From JALTDM01 sp964421355 (GTDB lineage Bacteria > Bacteroidota > Bacteroidia > Bacteroidales > JALTDM01): DNA of 64,000 nt. This document shows, in pieces, positions 19,018 to 28,565 of this stretch (its first letter is position 1; every line of letters starts with the position of its first letter). The notes under the pieces were generated by a model. It was given only the letters and a program-made list of their open reading frames with translations. It was not told the DNA's origin and searched no databases. A program made the position numbers and the translations under genes. The stretch lies in NCBI GenBank assembly GCA_964421355.1, contig CAYQWX010000005.1:1-64000 (forward strand). Reading direction: 5' to 3'.

Positions 19018-20385
19018 ATGGAAAAAGCATTTCATTCTTACGACATCAGAGGAATTTACAATGAAGACTTTAACGCACAAGATGCTTATAAAATAGGTTT
19101 TTTCTTACCTAAATTATTAAATACAAACAAAATACTTGTAGGACGGGACATGCGTAATTCTTCTGATGAAATTTTTGAATATTTATCAAAAGGAATTACG
19201 GATGCAGGAGCAGATGTATATAACTGTGGTTTATCTACTACACCAATGGTATATTGGCTTACTGCCCAATATAAATTTGATGCATCTGTGCAAATCACCG
19301 CTTCTCATAATCCTAAAGAATACAATGGAATGAAAATTTCCCGCACAAATGCTATCCCTGTAGGATTTGATACAGGATTGAACAAATTACTGGAAATGGC
19401 TACCAAGGAAACTGTTATTCCTTTACAAAACAAAGGAAAGATTATTCAATTTGATAAAAAATATGAATATATAAATTTCTTAAATAGATATCTTCCTGAT
19501 TTGTCTTCATTAACCTTATCCATAGATTGCTCCAATGGAATAGTAAGCACTGTAATTGACAAATTATTCAAAAAATATGAATCACATATCAATTACTTAT
19601 TCAAAGAACCCGATGGAAATTTTCCCAATCATGACCCCAACCCATTGAAAATAGAAAACATAAAATATCTTAGCGAAAATGTAAGAAAAAACAATTCGGA
19701 TATAGGAATTATATATGACGGAGATGCCGACAGGGTAATGTTTACAGACGAGCAAGGTAATTTTATTTCTCCCGACCTTATGATAGCATTAATGGGACAT
19801 TACTTTTTAGAAGATAAAGCAGAAGCAGAAAAAGTAAAAGTATTACAAGATATAAGAACATCTAAATCGGTTGGCGAATATTTGAAAAAACATTGGGCTA
19901 ATGTAGAAGTACACACATGGAAAGTAGGACGTGCCCATGCCGCACTTAAACTAAGAGAAATAGATGGTTTATTTGGTGGAGAACTGGCTGGACATTACTA
20001 TTTTAAAGATTTCTTTTATTCAGATTCGGGAATATTATCCTCATTAATTATTTTAAACATTATAAAGAATTTGAAAAAGGAAGGGATAAAAATAAGTGAA
20101 AAGATATCGGAAATCACTCAATATTACAATTCAGGAGAAATAAATTTTAAAATAGAACACAAAAAAGAGGCTATTAAAGCAGTAGTTAACCATTTCACTA
20201 AAGAAAAAACACCTGAAAAGATATTAGATTTTGACGGTTATAGAATAGAATATGAAGACTGGTGGTTCAACATAAGACCCTCAAACACAGAGCCATATTT
20301 ACGACTATTGGTTGAAGCAAAAAGTAAAGAATTGCTGGAAGAAAAAATAAATGAAATAAGGTCAATTATTACTCAGTATGACTAA
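19018..20385 (+). CDS. Phosphomannomutase/phosphoglucomutase
   Basis: Alpha-D-phosphohexomutase that interconverts hexose-1-phosphate and hexose-6-phosphate for nucleotide-sugar and glycan synthesis. It has 455 residues and four domains. The phosphoserine is Ser96 in TASHNP. The Mg-binding loop is DGDADR (in IIYDGDADRVMF). The sugar loop is GGELAGHYYF, and the phosphate-binding RPSNTEPYLRL is in the C-terminal domain. The YDIRGIY start is typical of ManB/AlgC-like members. The motifs do not separate mannose from glucose specificity. Its last 8 bases overlap the start of the phosphodiesterase gene (ATGACTAA), showing translational coupling. Confidence 0.95.
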   Translation: MEKAFHSYDIRGIYNEDFNAQDAYKIGFFLPKLLNTNKILVGRDMRNSSDEIFEYLSKGITDAGADVYNCGLSTTPMVYWLTAQYKFDASVQITASHNPKEYNGMKISRTNAIPVGFDTGLNKLLEMATKETVIPLQNKGKIIQFDKKYEYINFLNRYLPDLSSLTLSIDCSNGIVSTVIDKLFKKYESHINYLFKEPDGNFPNHDPNPLKIENIKYLSENVRKNNSDIGIIYDGDADRVMFTDEQGNFISPDLMIALMGHYFLEDKAEAEKVKVLQDIRTSKSVGEYLKKHWANVEVHTWKVGRAHAALKLREIDGLFGGELAGHYYFKDFFYSDSGILSSLIILNIIKNLKKEGIKISEKISEITQYYNSGEINFKIEHKKEAIKAVVNHFTKEKTPEKILDFDGYRIEYEDWWFNIRPSNTEPYLRLLVEAKSKELLEEKINEIRSIITQYD

Positions 20386-20881
20386 AATAGGAGTATTATC
20401 AGATACACACGGCTTACTACCGGAAGAAGTTTATAAATTTTTGAGCAAATGCAATGAAATATGGCATGCAGGAGACATTGGCAACTATGATGTGATAAAA
20501 AAACTGCAGCAAACGGGAGCGATAATAAGAGCCGTATATGGCAATATAGACGGACAAGATATAAGGAATAGATTACCCGAAGTAGATATATTTAATGTAG
20601 AAAAACATAAAGTTGTGCTATTACACATAGGAGGCACTCCAAGTAGATATTCCCCCCAAAGTATCCATCTAATAAAAAAATATTCTCCAAGCATATTGGT
20701 TTGCGGTCATTCTCACATACTTAAAGTGCAATTCGACAAAAACCATAATTTACTATATATAAATCCAGGTGCCGCAGGTAGAAACGGATTCCACAAAAGT
20801 ATAACAGCAATAAGATTTACAGCAAATGAGAATGAATTAAAAGACATGGAAGTATTAGATATTCCCCGTAGAAATGGATAA
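20378..20881 (+). CDS. YfcE/MJ0936-family metallophosphoesterase
   Basis: Small cytosolic phosphodiesterase (167 residues) of the calcineurin-like superfamily. All metal-binding motifs are present: D9-x-H11 in LSDTHG, GDIGN near 32-36, GNID near 55, the histidine in LHIGG, and GHSH near 108. Family members hydrolyse model phosphodiesters with Mn; natural substrates are mostly unknown. It overlaps the phosphohexomutase stop by 8 bases, so it is expressed with it. The T-rich 3' region contains the promoter of the next gene rather than a clear terminator. Confidence 0.92.
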   Translation: MTKIGVLSDTHGLLPEEVYKFLSKCNEIWHAGDIGNYDVIKKLQQTGAIIRAVYGNIDGQDIRNRLPEVDIFNVEKHKVVLLHIGGTPSRYSPQSIHLIKKYSPSILVCGHSHILKVQFDKNHNLLYINPGAAGRNGFHKSITAIRFTANENELKDMEVLDIPRRNG

Positions 20882-20899
20882 AAAAATAAACAATATTTT

Positions 20900-20932
20900 T
20901 TTGTGTGAGCATTAAAGTTTTTTTTACTTTTG
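20900..20932 (+). promoter_or_regulatory. Consensus Bacteroidota promoter of the amidase-flippase operon
   Basis: TTTG (20900-20903), a 21-base spacer and TACTTTTG (20925-20932) match both boxes exactly. Transcription should start about 7 bases later, some 10 bases before ATG 20951. It is the clearest promoter in the window on the plus strand. Confidence 0.8.
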
Positions 20933-20950
20933 TTGGAAAATATATAACTT

Positions 20951-21715
20951 ATGTATATTCTCGTTGTACAGTATGATGTGGCATGGGAAAACCCTTCTGC
21001 AAATTTTTCTAAAATAGAGCAACTAATTCATGGTAAAAACCTGCAAGAACGCTTCATCGTATTACCTGAAATGTTTGCCACAGGCTACTCAATGAATGTA
21101 AAACAAATAGCACCAATGTCTAATAGAATTATAGACTGGATGCAGAATTTCTCGGAAACAAATAAATGTGCAATTGCCGGCTCAGTTGCTATAGAAGAAA
21201 ATGGCAAGTATTACAATAGATTATATACTTTTGCTAATGGTAAGTGCTTGGTAAAATACGATAAGAGACATCTTTTTTCCAATGCAGGAGAAGATAAAGT
21301 ATATAGCCCTGGTATTAAGACAAAAACTTTTACTTATAGTGACTCCAAAATAAAACCTGCAATTTGTTATGATTTGCGTTTCCCTGTATGGTTGCGAAAT
21401 ACGGAACATTATGATTTATTGTATATTGCAGCAAATTGGCCTGCAAAAAGAATAGCAATCTGGAAATTATTATTACAAGCAAGGGCAATTGAAAATCAGA
21501 GTTTTGTAATAGGTGTAAATAGAACGGGTGTAGATGAAAACCACTATACATATAGTGGAGCTTCATTAGTAATTGATGCAAAAGGACAAATAATATTATA
21601 CTGCAGTCAGCAAGAATGTGCACAAGAAGTATTTTTAGATAAAACGGATTTAGATGATTTCCGCACAAAATTTGATACTTTAAAAGACGCTGACAAATTC
21701 AATTTTATAAAATAG
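20951..21715 (+). CDS. Carbon-nitrogen hydrolase (omega-amidase/YafV-like)
   Basis: Nitrilase-superfamily enzyme (254 residues, cytosolic). The catalytic triad is complete: Glu40 in LPEMF, Lys105 in YDKRHLF, and Cys139 in ICYDLRFPVW. The LPEMFATGYS and DLRFPVW sequences group it with omega-amidases (YafV/Nit2). Those enzymes hydrolyse alpha-keto acid amides such as 2-oxoglutaramate and 2-oxosuccinamate made by glutamine or methionine transamination, so a methionine-salvage link is possible (inference). It has a consensus promoter just upstream, and the flippase gene starts 1 base after its stop. Family call is firm; the exact substrate is inferred. Confidence 0.92.
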   Translation: MYILVVQYDVAWENPSANFSKIEQLIHGKNLQERFIVLPEMFATGYSMNVKQIAPMSNRIIDWMQNFSETNKCAIAGSVAIEENGKYYNRLYTFANGKCLVKYDKRHLFSNAGEDKVYSPGIKTKTFTYSDSKIKPAICYDLRFPVWLRNTEHYDLLYIAANWPAKRIAIWKLLLQARAIENQSFVIGVNRTGVDENHYTYSGASLVIDAKGQIILYCSQQECAQEVFLDKTDLDDFRTKFDTLKDADKFNFIK

Positions 21716-21716
21716 A

Positions 21717-22991
21717 ATGTTTAAGTTTGCTTTATCTACTTTTGGTGCCAAAATAACTACAAGTATTCTAAACTTCATTTTACTTGTATTGATTTCCCGA
21801 TACATGGGAGCAGCAGCAGTAGGTGAAATAAGTATGATATTACTTACTGTGGCTATTGTAGTAATGGCAAGTTTTCTGTTTGGCGGGTCTGCATTAGTTT
21901 ATCTCACTCCACGTTATCCGATCCTTCCACTAATGATTATTTCTTATATATGGTCGTTTATTGTATCAGCAATAGCATATATTGTACTTTTGAATATTAA
22001 TGTAATAGAACACAGTTTCATTTTTCATGTTGTTTTTTTGTCGTTCATTGCTTCTCTATTTTCTGCTCACTTTAATTTATTACTTGGGAAAGAAAAAATT
22101 CATAAAGTAAATCTATTTAATGTATTAAATGTTACCACAATATTGCTGGTATTTTTATTATTTACCTTTATCAATAACAAATACAGCATTTGGGCATACA
22201 TCTATGGAATGTATATTTCATACGGCATCATCTACTTATGGTCATTAATAGATGTTTTCAAATTTATAAAATCAATAAAAATTAAGAATATAGGACATTT
22301 AATAAAAGACCTGTCAAATTATGGTATAGTATTACAATTGTCAAATATAGCCTTATTATTTAATTACCGTGGTGGATACTATTTTGTAGAACATTTTTAC
22401 AGTAAGGCGTCATTGGGAATTTATTCGGTAGCCAATCAATTGTCTGAAGCTTCATGGATGATTAGTAGGAGTTTTGCCACAGTACTTTATGCCAGAGTAT
22501 CAAATCTTGTAGATGACAAGGAATATAAAAAAACAAAGTATTATGTTTTATCGTTTTTTAAGATCGTGTTTTTAGTTACTATGGCCATTGTAATAGTATT
22601 GCTTGTTCTGCCTTCTGGATTTTATAAGTTTGTTTTCGGTTCAGAATTCGGAGGGATAAAAAATGTTATATGGGCATTATCGCCAGGAATTTTATTGTTA
22701 TCTGTAAGTAGAATATTGGGAGTATTCTTTTCTGGCACAGGTAGAGCATGGCATTTCGGGTTAGGCACATTTATATCATTAGCATTACTTATAGGCTTAT
22801 TAATATGGTGGGTGCCACTTTATGGTATAATAGGTGCCGCTTGGGCTACTTCCGTTTCGTATGTTTCTTTATTTAGTTACTATTTGATCTTATTCATACA
22901 TTATACCCATTCGTCAATCAAAGACTTTATAGTAAATCGTTCAGATTTTGATTTATTTGTTTCAGAAACAAAAAAGATTTTCAAAAAATAA
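21717..22991 (+). CDS. Polysaccharide flippase (MOP/Wzx-like, oligosaccharide exporter)
   Basis: A 424-residue inner-membrane protein with about 12 transmembrane helices and almost no soluble loops. It starts with the typical helix and loop of polysaccharide biosynthesis proteins (STFGAKITTSILNF, then SRYMGAAAVGEISMI). These proteins move lipid-linked oligosaccharides across the inner membrane for O-antigen, capsule or exopolysaccharide. No glycosyltransferase genes are next to it, so its glycan is unknown. It begins 1 base after the amidase gene, in the same operon. Its stop is 9 bases from the convergent amn stop with no hairpin between. Confidence 0.88.
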   Translation: MFKFALSTFGAKITTSILNFILLVLISRYMGAAAVGEISMILLTVAIVVMASFLFGGSALVYLTPRYPILPLMIISYIWSFIVSAIAYIVLLNINVIEHSFIFHVVFLSFIASLFSAHFNLLLGKEKIHKVNLFNVLNVTTILLVFLLFTFINNKYSIWAYIYGMYISYGIIYLWSLIDVFKFIKSIKIKNIGHLIKDLSNYGIVLQLSNIALLFNYRGGYYFVEHFYSKASLGIYSVANQLSEASWMISRSFATVLYARVSNLVDDKEYKKTKYYVLSFFKIVFLVTMAIVIVLLVLPSGFYKFVFGSEFGGIKNVIWALSPGILLLSVSRILGVFFSGTGRAWHFGLGTFISLALLIGLLIWWVPLYGIIGAAWATSVSYVSLFSYYLILFIHYTHSSIKDFIVNRSDFDLFVSETKKIFKK

Positions 22992-23000
22992 ATTCATCAT

Positions 23001-23774
23001 TTATTCAAATCTCAAATGTTTTACGGAACGTCCTTCATTTGCAATTTCTTGAAGAGCATTCACTCCTATTTGAATATGGTCATGCACATATTGTTGTGTA
23101 ACCAATTTATCACTTTCGCGGGTCTTTACACCTGCACTAATCATTGGTTGGTCACTTACCAAGAGTAAAGCTCCCGTAGGTATTTTATTTGCAAAACCTA
23201 CCATAAACAAAGTGGCTGTTTCCATATCAATGGCTGTAGCACGAATATTGCGTAGATATTCTTTAAAGTTCTCATCATATTCCCATACCCTACGGTTAGT
23301 TGTATAAACTGTTCCTGTCCAATAATCTCTTCCATAATCCCTTATGTTTGACGAAACTGCCCGTTGTAAACTAAATGCAGGTAAAGCAGGCACTTCAGGA
23401 GGGAAATAATCATTAGATGTACCTTCTCCTCTTATTGCTGCAATAGGCAGTATAAAATCTCCAACTTTATTTTTTGCTTTCAACCCTCCGCATTTACCTA
23501 AGAATAACACAGCTTTGGGCATAATAGCACTCAACAAATCCATAATAGTAGCAGCATTGGCACTTCCCATTCCAAAATTTATAAAAGTAATATTTTTATC
23601 ACGCACGTTAGGCATAGGCTTGTTCAAGCCAACAATCTCACTATTTGTTTGTGAAGCAAATATTTCAAGATAATTACTAAAATTGGTAAGCAATATATAA
23701 TCTGAAAAATCTTCCAATTCCCTTCCCGTATAACGTGGTAACCAATCTTTTACGATATCTTCTTTTGTTTTCAT
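23001..23774 (-). CDS. amn: AMP nucleosidase, short form
   Basis: Cleaves AMP to adenine and ribose-5-phosphate, a regulated step in purine balance. At 257 residues it lacks the N-terminal domain of the enterobacterial Amn (about 480 residues). It corresponds to the catalytic nucleoside-phosphorylase-fold domain, as usual in Bacteroidota. Visible motifs are FINFGMGSANAAT, FLGKCGG, IRGEGTSNDY, AIDMETATLF (the nucleoside-binding MET) and LLLVSDQP with the catalytic Asp. It lies downstream of metK but is separated from it by a hairpin terminator. It is convergent with the flippase gene. Confidence 0.93.
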   Translation of the reverse strand: MKTKEDIVKDWLPRYTGRELEDFSDYILLTNFSNYLEIFASQTNSEIVGLNKPMPNVRDKNITFINFGMGSANAATIMDLLSAIMPKAVLFLGKCGGLKAKNKVGDFILPIAAIRGEGTSNDYFPPEVPALPAFSLQRAVSSNIRDYGRDYWTGTVYTTNRRVWEYDENFKEYLRNIRATAIDMETATLFMVGFANKIPTGALLLVSDQPMISAGVKTRESDKLVTQQYVHDHIQIGVNALQEIANEGRSVKHLRFE

Positions 23775-23802
23775 TCCATTATTTCTTTAAGTTAAATAAA
23801 AG

Positions 23803-23825
23803 AAATGCGGCATACAGCCGCATTT
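23803..23825 (-). terminator. Intrinsic terminator after metK
   Basis: A perfect 9-bp stem, AAATGCGGC with GCCGCATTT, has a 5-base loop and is followed on the minus strand by CTTTTATTT. It separates metK from amn. Confidence 0.85.
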
Positions 23826-23843
23826 TTATCAATCAATCAAGAT

Positions 23844-25109
23844 TTATAATTTAAAGACTTCTTTTATAGCATCTTCTAAGTCTAATTTTTCCCAAGCAAA
23901 AAATTGCACTTTTTTCACTATATCCGAATAAGTATTATCCTTATTTATATAACGCAAAGTTATTTCTTTTTCAAACGGATCTCTTCCAAGATGTCCATAA
24001 GCAGCAGTTTCTTTGAAAATTGGATATTTTAAATCAAATTTCTCTATTATGGCTTTTGGTGAAAAATCAAAAATATCTTCTATTTTTTTTGCAATTTCAT
24101 CATCTGTCATATTTACTTTTGATGTTCCGTAAGTGTTTACATATATACTAATAGGTTTTGCTATTCCTATTGCATAGGATAGTTGTAATAACACTTCATC
24201 TGCCACTCCTGCATGCACCAAATTTTTTGCAACATATCTTGCCGCATAAGCAGCAGAACGGTCAACCTTGGTAGAATCTTTCCCAGAGAAAGCTCCTCCT
24301 CCGTGAGGTGCCTTTCCACCATAAGTATCAACTATAATTTTACGCCCTGTAAGTCCCGTATCTCCATGTGGACCTCCTATTACAAATTTTCCTGTAGGAT
24401 TTACATGAAAAACATATTCCGTATCAAAAAGTTTTTTCATATAATCAGGTAAGCGTTCTATAGTTTTAGGAATAAGATATTTAATCAAATCCTTTTTGAT
24501 TTTTTGCTGCATTACATTTTCATCACCATCAAATTCATCATGTTGGGTAGATATCACTATAGTATTTACTCTAACAGGCTTATTGTTGTCATCATATTCC
24601 AAAGTAACTTGTGATTTAGCATCTGGTCTTAGATAAGGCATTAATTCCGGATGATTTTTCCTTATATCGGCAAGGTCTTGCAACAGCATGTGTGCCAATA
24701 TTATGGGAGTCGGCATATATTCTCTGGTTTCATTTACCGCATATCCAAACATAATACCTTGGTCTCCTGCTCCTATTTCATCTTTTCTATCCACTCCCTG
24801 ATTTATATCCGGAGACTGTTCGTGTATAGTAGATATCACACCACAACTCTCCCCCTCAAATTTATAATCGGGTTGAGTATAGCCTATTTCTTTTATTACT
24901 TGTCGTGTTGTTTTTTGAACATCTACCCATGCCCTGGTTTTCACTTCTCCTGAAACTACTACAAGCCCGGTAGTTACAAGAGTTTCTACTGCAACCTTTG
25001 ATTCGGGATCTTGTCTTAAAAACTCGTCTAATAAAGCATCTGATATTTGATCTGCTACTTTATCAGGGTGCCCTTCCGATACTGATTCCGAAGTAAATAA
25101 ATATCCCAT
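23844..25109 (-). CDS. metK: S-adenosylmethionine synthetase
   Basis: Makes SAM from methionine and ATP. The 421 residues are slightly longer than the 384-residue E. coli enzyme, as in other Bacteroidota. Motifs include GHPDKVAD near the N-terminus (ATP and Mg), GAGDQGIMFGYA in the middle, the flexible GGPHGDTGLTGRKI loop, and GGGAFSGKDSTKVDRSAAY (P-loop-like phosphate binding). It begins 3 bases after the gldA stop, so gldA-metK is an operon, and a terminator follows. No SAM riboswitch is seen in the leader. AhcY and the gamma-lyase elsewhere in the window act on its downstream products. Confidence 0.97.
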   Translation of the reverse strand: MGYLFTSESVSEGHPDKVADQISDALLDEFLRQDPESKVAVETLVTTGLVVVSGEVKTRAWVDVQKTTRQVIKEIGYTQPDYKFEGESCGVISTIHEQSPDINQGVDRKDEIGAGDQGIMFGYAVNETREYMPTPIILAHMLLQDLADIRKNHPELMPYLRPDAKSQVTLEYDDNNKPVRVNTIVISTQHDEFDGDENVMQQKIKKDLIKYLIPKTIERLPDYMKKLFDTEYVFHVNPTGKFVIGGPHGDTGLTGRKIIVDTYGGKAPHGGGAFSGKDSTKVDRSAAYAARYVAKNLVHAGVADEVLLQLSYAIGIAKPISIYVNTYGTSKVNMTDDEIAKKIEDIFDFSPKAIIEKFDLKYPIFKETAAYGHLGRDPFEKEITLRYINKDNTYSDIVKKVQFFAWEKLDLEDAIKEVFKL

Positions 25110-25112
25110 AGT

Positions 25113-26027
25113 TTAATTGTTTTTTTCTTTGGTTAATAATTGAAAAATTTCTTCTAAAGAGCGTTCTTTCTTATGTAAAGATAATACCGTCAACTCTCTT
25201 TCAACTGCAAAGTTAAATATTTTTGGTCTCAAATCGGTAGTACTTGTAGTTTTTATAATCCATTTTTTATCACTAATGTGTTTTACTTCCATTATATCTG
25301 GCAATTTTAGCAGTTCATTTTCATTTATATTTTTATCAAATTCCACTTCTATTTCAGCTGTTTGCATTTTGTTTTGAATTTCTTCCAACGTATCATTTGC
25401 TATAATTTCACCTTTATTTATTATTACCACATGGTCACATATTGCTTCTACTTCTTGCATTATGTGTGTGGAAAGCATTACTGTTTTTTCTTGTCCTATT
25501 GTTTTTATTAAGTTCCGTATTTCTATTATTTGATTAGGATCAAGTCCACTTGTTGGCTCATCAAGTATTAATATCTCGGGGTCATGTATCAATGCCTGGG
25601 CAAGCCCCACCCGCTGTCTATATCCTTTAGACAATTGTCCTATTTTTTTGTTTTGTTCCCTTTCCAAACCCGTTAGTTCTATTATTTCGTCAATTTTACT
25701 TTTAGGTTTGTTTATACCATAGATTTTTGATACAAATAATAAATATTCTCTGATATACATTTCTGTATAAAGTGGATTATTTTCAGGAAGATAACCTATA
25801 ATTTGCTGCACTTTCAATTCTTCTTGATCTATATCCAAGCCATTTACCAAAACTTGTCCTTCATTTTTGGATATAAATCCCGTAATAATTTTCATCATAG
25901 TAGATTTCCCTGCCCCGTTAGGTCCTAAAAAACCTGTAATACTATGTTTTTGTATTGAAAAAGAAACATTGTTTAATGCTTTTTGCTTCCCATAGTGTTT
26001 AGTCACACTTTTTACTTCTATTGACAT
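25113..26027 (-). CDS. gldA: Gliding-motility-type ABC transporter ATPase GldA
   Basis: Cytosolic ATP-binding subunit of the GldAFG-type exporter; in gliding Flavobacteriia it is needed for motility, though homologues occur in non-gliders. Its 304 residues include Walker A GPNGAGKS (35-42), the Q-loop in IGYLPENNPLY, signature LSKGYRQR, Walker B ILILDEP with GLDPNQ, and the switch histidine in LSTHIMQE. The C-terminal extension (about 220-304) matches the GldA type. The partner permeases GldF and GldG are not in the window. It is co-transcribed with metK and divergent from rnhB. The specific GldA call over a generic drug or lipid exporter ATPase is likely but rests on sequence resemblance. 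Confidence 0.8.
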   Translation of the reverse strand: MSIEVKSVTKHYGKQKALNNVSFSIQKHSITGFLGPNGAGKSTMMKIITGFISKNEGQVLVNGLDIDQEELKVQQIIGYLPENNPLYTEMYIREYLLFVSKIYGINKPKSKIDEIIELTGLEREQNKKIGQLSKGYRQRVGLAQALIHDPEILILDEPTSGLDPNQIIEIRNLIKTIGQEKTVMLSTHIMQEVEAICDHVVIINKGEIIANDTLEEIQNKMQTAEIEVEFDKNINENELLKLPDIMEVKHISDKKWIIKTTSTTDLRPKIFNFAVERELTVLSLHKKERSLEEIFQLLTKEKNN

Positions 26028-26040
26028 AAGGAATAAGTTT

Positions 26041-26048
26041 TATATTTG
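26041..26048 (+). promoter_or_regulatory. -7 element of rnhB
   Basis: Exact TAnnTTTG match (TATATTTG) 27 bases before the GTG at 26075, with TTG 17 bases upstream (26021-26023). Confidence 0.55.
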
Positions 26049-26074
26049 CAAAATTAACTATTATTACTTGTTAA

Positions 26075-26686
26075 GTGAAACATAAAGAAAAATTATTAGT
26101 TAGTTTTTCAGAACAAATAGAAGCTGGTATAGATGAAGCAGGTAGGGGTCCATTAGCAGGTCCGGTATATGCTGCTGCCGTAATACTAAAAGAAAATACT
26201 TATTGGGAACAAGTAACCGACTCTAAAAAATTATCTGAAAAAAAACGTTACGAACTTCGTACCATAATAGAAAACGAAGCACTTGATTTTGCTGTTGCTT
26301 CTGTTGATAATAACGAAATAGACAAAATAAATATTTTAAATGCTACTTACAAAGCAATGCATCTTGCTTTATCCAAACTAAAAATCAAGCCACAATTTAT
26401 AATAGTGGACGGGAATCGGTTCAAACCTTATAAGAATATTCCTTCTGAATGCATTATAAAAGGAGATAGTAAATATCTGTCTATTGCTGCGGCATCTATA
26501 TTAGCCAAAACTTATAGAGATGATTTTATGATAAAATTATCAAAACAATACCCGCAATATGCATGGCACAAAAATAAAGGATATGGAACAAAAGAACATA
26601 TAAAAGCAATAAAAACTTATGGAATTACACCATATCACAGAAAAAGTTTTTTAATGAAATACATTTATCGTCTAAATTTTGAGTAA
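26075..26686 (+). CDS. rnhB: Ribonuclease HII
   Basis: Cleaves the RNA strand of RNA-DNA hybrids and excises misincorporated ribonucleotides. The 203-residue protein has the full acidic active site: Asp20 and Glu21 in GIDEAGRG, Asp112 in IIVDGNRF, and Asp131 in GDSKYLSIAAAS. The DSKKLSEKKR motif is also present. The frame begins with GTG at 26075; no ATG fits before the first catalytic residues, so this is a non-ATG start. The -7 box lies 27 bases upstream. It stands between gldA (divergent) and the UbiD-type gene. Confidence 0.96.
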   Translation: MKHKEKLLVSFSEQIEAGIDEAGRGPLAGPVYAAAVILKENTYWEQVTDSKKLSEKKRYELRTIIENEALDFAVASVDNNEIDKINILNATYKAMHLALSKLKIKPQFIIVDGNRFKPYKNIPSECIIKGDSKYLSIAAASILAKTYRDDFMIKLSKQYPQYAWHKNKGYGTKEHIKAIKTYGITPYHRKSFLMKYIYRLNFE

Positions 26687-26694
26687 TAGCATAT

Positions 26695-26702
26695 TATTTT
26701 TG
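26695..26702 (+). promoter_or_regulatory. -7 element of the UbiD-type gene
   Basis: Exact TAnnTTTG match (TATTTTTG) 31 bases before ATG 26734, just after the rnhB stop. The nearest TTTG is only 13 bases upstream, so the -33 box is unclear. Confidence 0.45.
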
Positions 26703-26733
26703 TCTATTTTTATAACGTCTATAAAATATACCA

Positions 26734-28557
26734 ATGAAAGGATTGGAAACATTCATAAAGGAACTTGAAACAGACGGAGAATTAATCAGAATAAAAGAAA
26801 AGGTTTCTCCCATTCTGGAAATAACAGAAATAATAGACAGGCTGTCTAAAAGTAATAATTGCAACAAAGCAGTATTGTTCGAAAATACAGGAAGCAATTT
26901 CCCAGTTTTAATAAATGCTTATGGCTCAGAAAAACGAATGGCTTATGCTCTTGGTATGACTTCTTTACAAGAGGCTCAAAATTATATTGAATCTTTTTTT
27001 TCGTTACTACATAAAACACAAAATAATAAATCATTTTTCCAAAAACTTAAAATACTTTTTTCTCTAAAAGAAATAGCGGGATACATGCCTAAAAAAATAA
27101 AAGGAAAAGGCATTTGCCAACAAAACATTATTACCGAAAATATAGATATTAACATTTTACCTATTCTCAAACTCTGGCCTAACGATGGAGGCAAATACAT
27201 TACACTCCCGGCAGTACATACAACTAACCCTTATACAGAAAATAGAAATGTAGGAATGTATAGAATGCAAGTGCTTGATAACAAGACTACTGCTATGCAC
27301 TGGCAAATACACAAAGACGCTGCATCACATTTTTCACTATACAAAGAAAAAGGCATAAAAAAAATGCCTGTAGCCGTCATATTAGGTGGAGATCCTGTAT
27401 ATGCCTATGTGGCTTCTGCTCCACTCCCTGAAGATATAGATGAATACATTTTTGCGGGAATATTAAGAAAAAAACCTGTTCATTTGGTAAAAGCAATTAC
27501 TCAAAACATATATGTTCCGGAGGATGCAGACATTGTAATAGAAGGTTATGTGGACACGACAGAAGATTTTGTACTTGAAGGTCCTTTTGGCGACCATACA
27601 GGTTTTTATTCTTTAGAAGATTATTATCCTAAATTTCACATCACGGCTATAACCCATAAAAATAACGCTGTTTATCCTGCCACAATAGTAGGTATTCCTC
27701 CTCAAGAAGATAAATATATAGCAGAAGCCACAGGAAAAATTTTTTTACCATTATTTAAAAACACAATGCTTCCTGAATTAGTAGATTGGCATATGCCTGA
27801 TTTTGGAGTAGCACACAATCTTGTAATAGCTTCTGTAAAAACATGGTATCCACATCAATCTTACAAAATAGCCCACACATTTTGGGGAGCAGGACAAATG
27901 AGTTTCAACAAAACATTAATACTTATTCCTCATTATGTAAAACCCAATGATTACAAAACAATAGCGTCCATGATATCTAATATAGATATCGATAAAAACA
28001 TATATTTTGGAAAAGGTATTTTGGACGTGCTTGACCATGCTTGTTATGAAAAAGCTTTTGGTGGTAAAATGTTAATAGACTTAACTAATGTAAAACAGGA
28101 AAAAATTGCTTCAAACATACAAATTGAACAAAAAGACAAAAATCTATTATACATTCCCACTTATAAAACTATAATTATTAAATCCGAAAAAGAACAGGTT
28201 GTAGATTGTCTAAATAAATATCTTGTAGATATTAAAGAAAACATTAAATTTGCATTTTGTGTAGATAAAAAGTCAATGTTCGAAAATTACAAGCTGCTTT
28301 TATGGTATATTTTAGCAAACATAGATGTTTCAAGAGATATAAAAAAGATAAGCAACACACTTGTAATAGATGGAAGAATAAAAAACAAAACTAATTTTAT
28401 GAATAAATGGCCAATGCCTGATATAATGAGTGAGGATATAGTGAAAACAGTAAATAAAAAGTGGGATAAATATAATGTTTGTAAAGACTTTCTAAAATCC
28501 CCATCACAAAAATTATGGCAAGATTTTAATATTTTATCACCATACAAGGAAATTTAA
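26734..28557 (+). CDS. UbiD-family prenylated-FMN-dependent decarboxylase
   Basis: A 607-residue cytosolic enzyme of the UbiD family, which (de)carboxylates aromatic or unsaturated acids with prenyl-FMN. The N-terminal domain is followed by the cofactor-binding region NVGMYRMQ (172-179, with the family arginine) and HWQIHKDAASH. The catalytic-domain motif EGPFGDHTGFYS has Glu282 and Asp287, and VGIPPQEDKY is next. Length fits the roughly 600-residue members annotated as 4-hydroxybenzoate decarboxylases or as menaquinone (futalosine pathway) MqnL-like enzymes. The prenyl-FMN synthase UbiX is not in the window, so the pathway cannot be named. The sensor gene follows 8 bases downstream, probably in the same transcript. 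Confidence 0.92.
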   Translation: MKGLETFIKELETDGELIRIKEKVSPILEITEIIDRLSKSNNCNKAVLFENTGSNFPVLINAYGSEKRMAYALGMTSLQEAQNYIESFFSLLHKTQNNKSFFQKLKILFSLKEIAGYMPKKIKGKGICQQNIITENIDINILPILKLWPNDGGKYITLPAVHTTNPYTENRNVGMYRMQVLDNKTTAMHWQIHKDAASHFSLYKEKGIKKMPVAVILGGDPVYAYVASAPLPEDIDEYIFAGILRKKPVHLVKAITQNIYVPEDADIVIEGYVDTTEDFVLEGPFGDHTGFYSLEDYYPKFHITAITHKNNAVYPATIVGIPPQEDKYIAEATGKIFLPLFKNTMLPELVDWHMPDFGVAHNLVIASVKTWYPHQSYKIAHTFWGAGQMSFNKTLILIPHYVKPNDYKTIASMISNIDIDKNIYFGKGILDVLDHACYEKAFGGKMLIDLTNVKQEKIASNIQIEQKDKNLLYIPTYKTIIIKSEKEQVVDCLNKYLVDIKENIKFAFCVDKKSMFENYKLLLWYILANIDVSRDIKKISNTLVIDGRIKNKTNFMNKWPMPDIMSEDIVKTVNKKWDKYNVCKDFLKSPSQKLWQDFNILSPYKEI

Positions 28558-28565
28558 AAAGGTAA

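Noticed and set aside
25110..25112. SAM riboswitch controlling metK
   Set aside because: metK starts 3 bases after gldA, leaving no leader; upstream of gldA there is only a short AT-rich region with no such structure.
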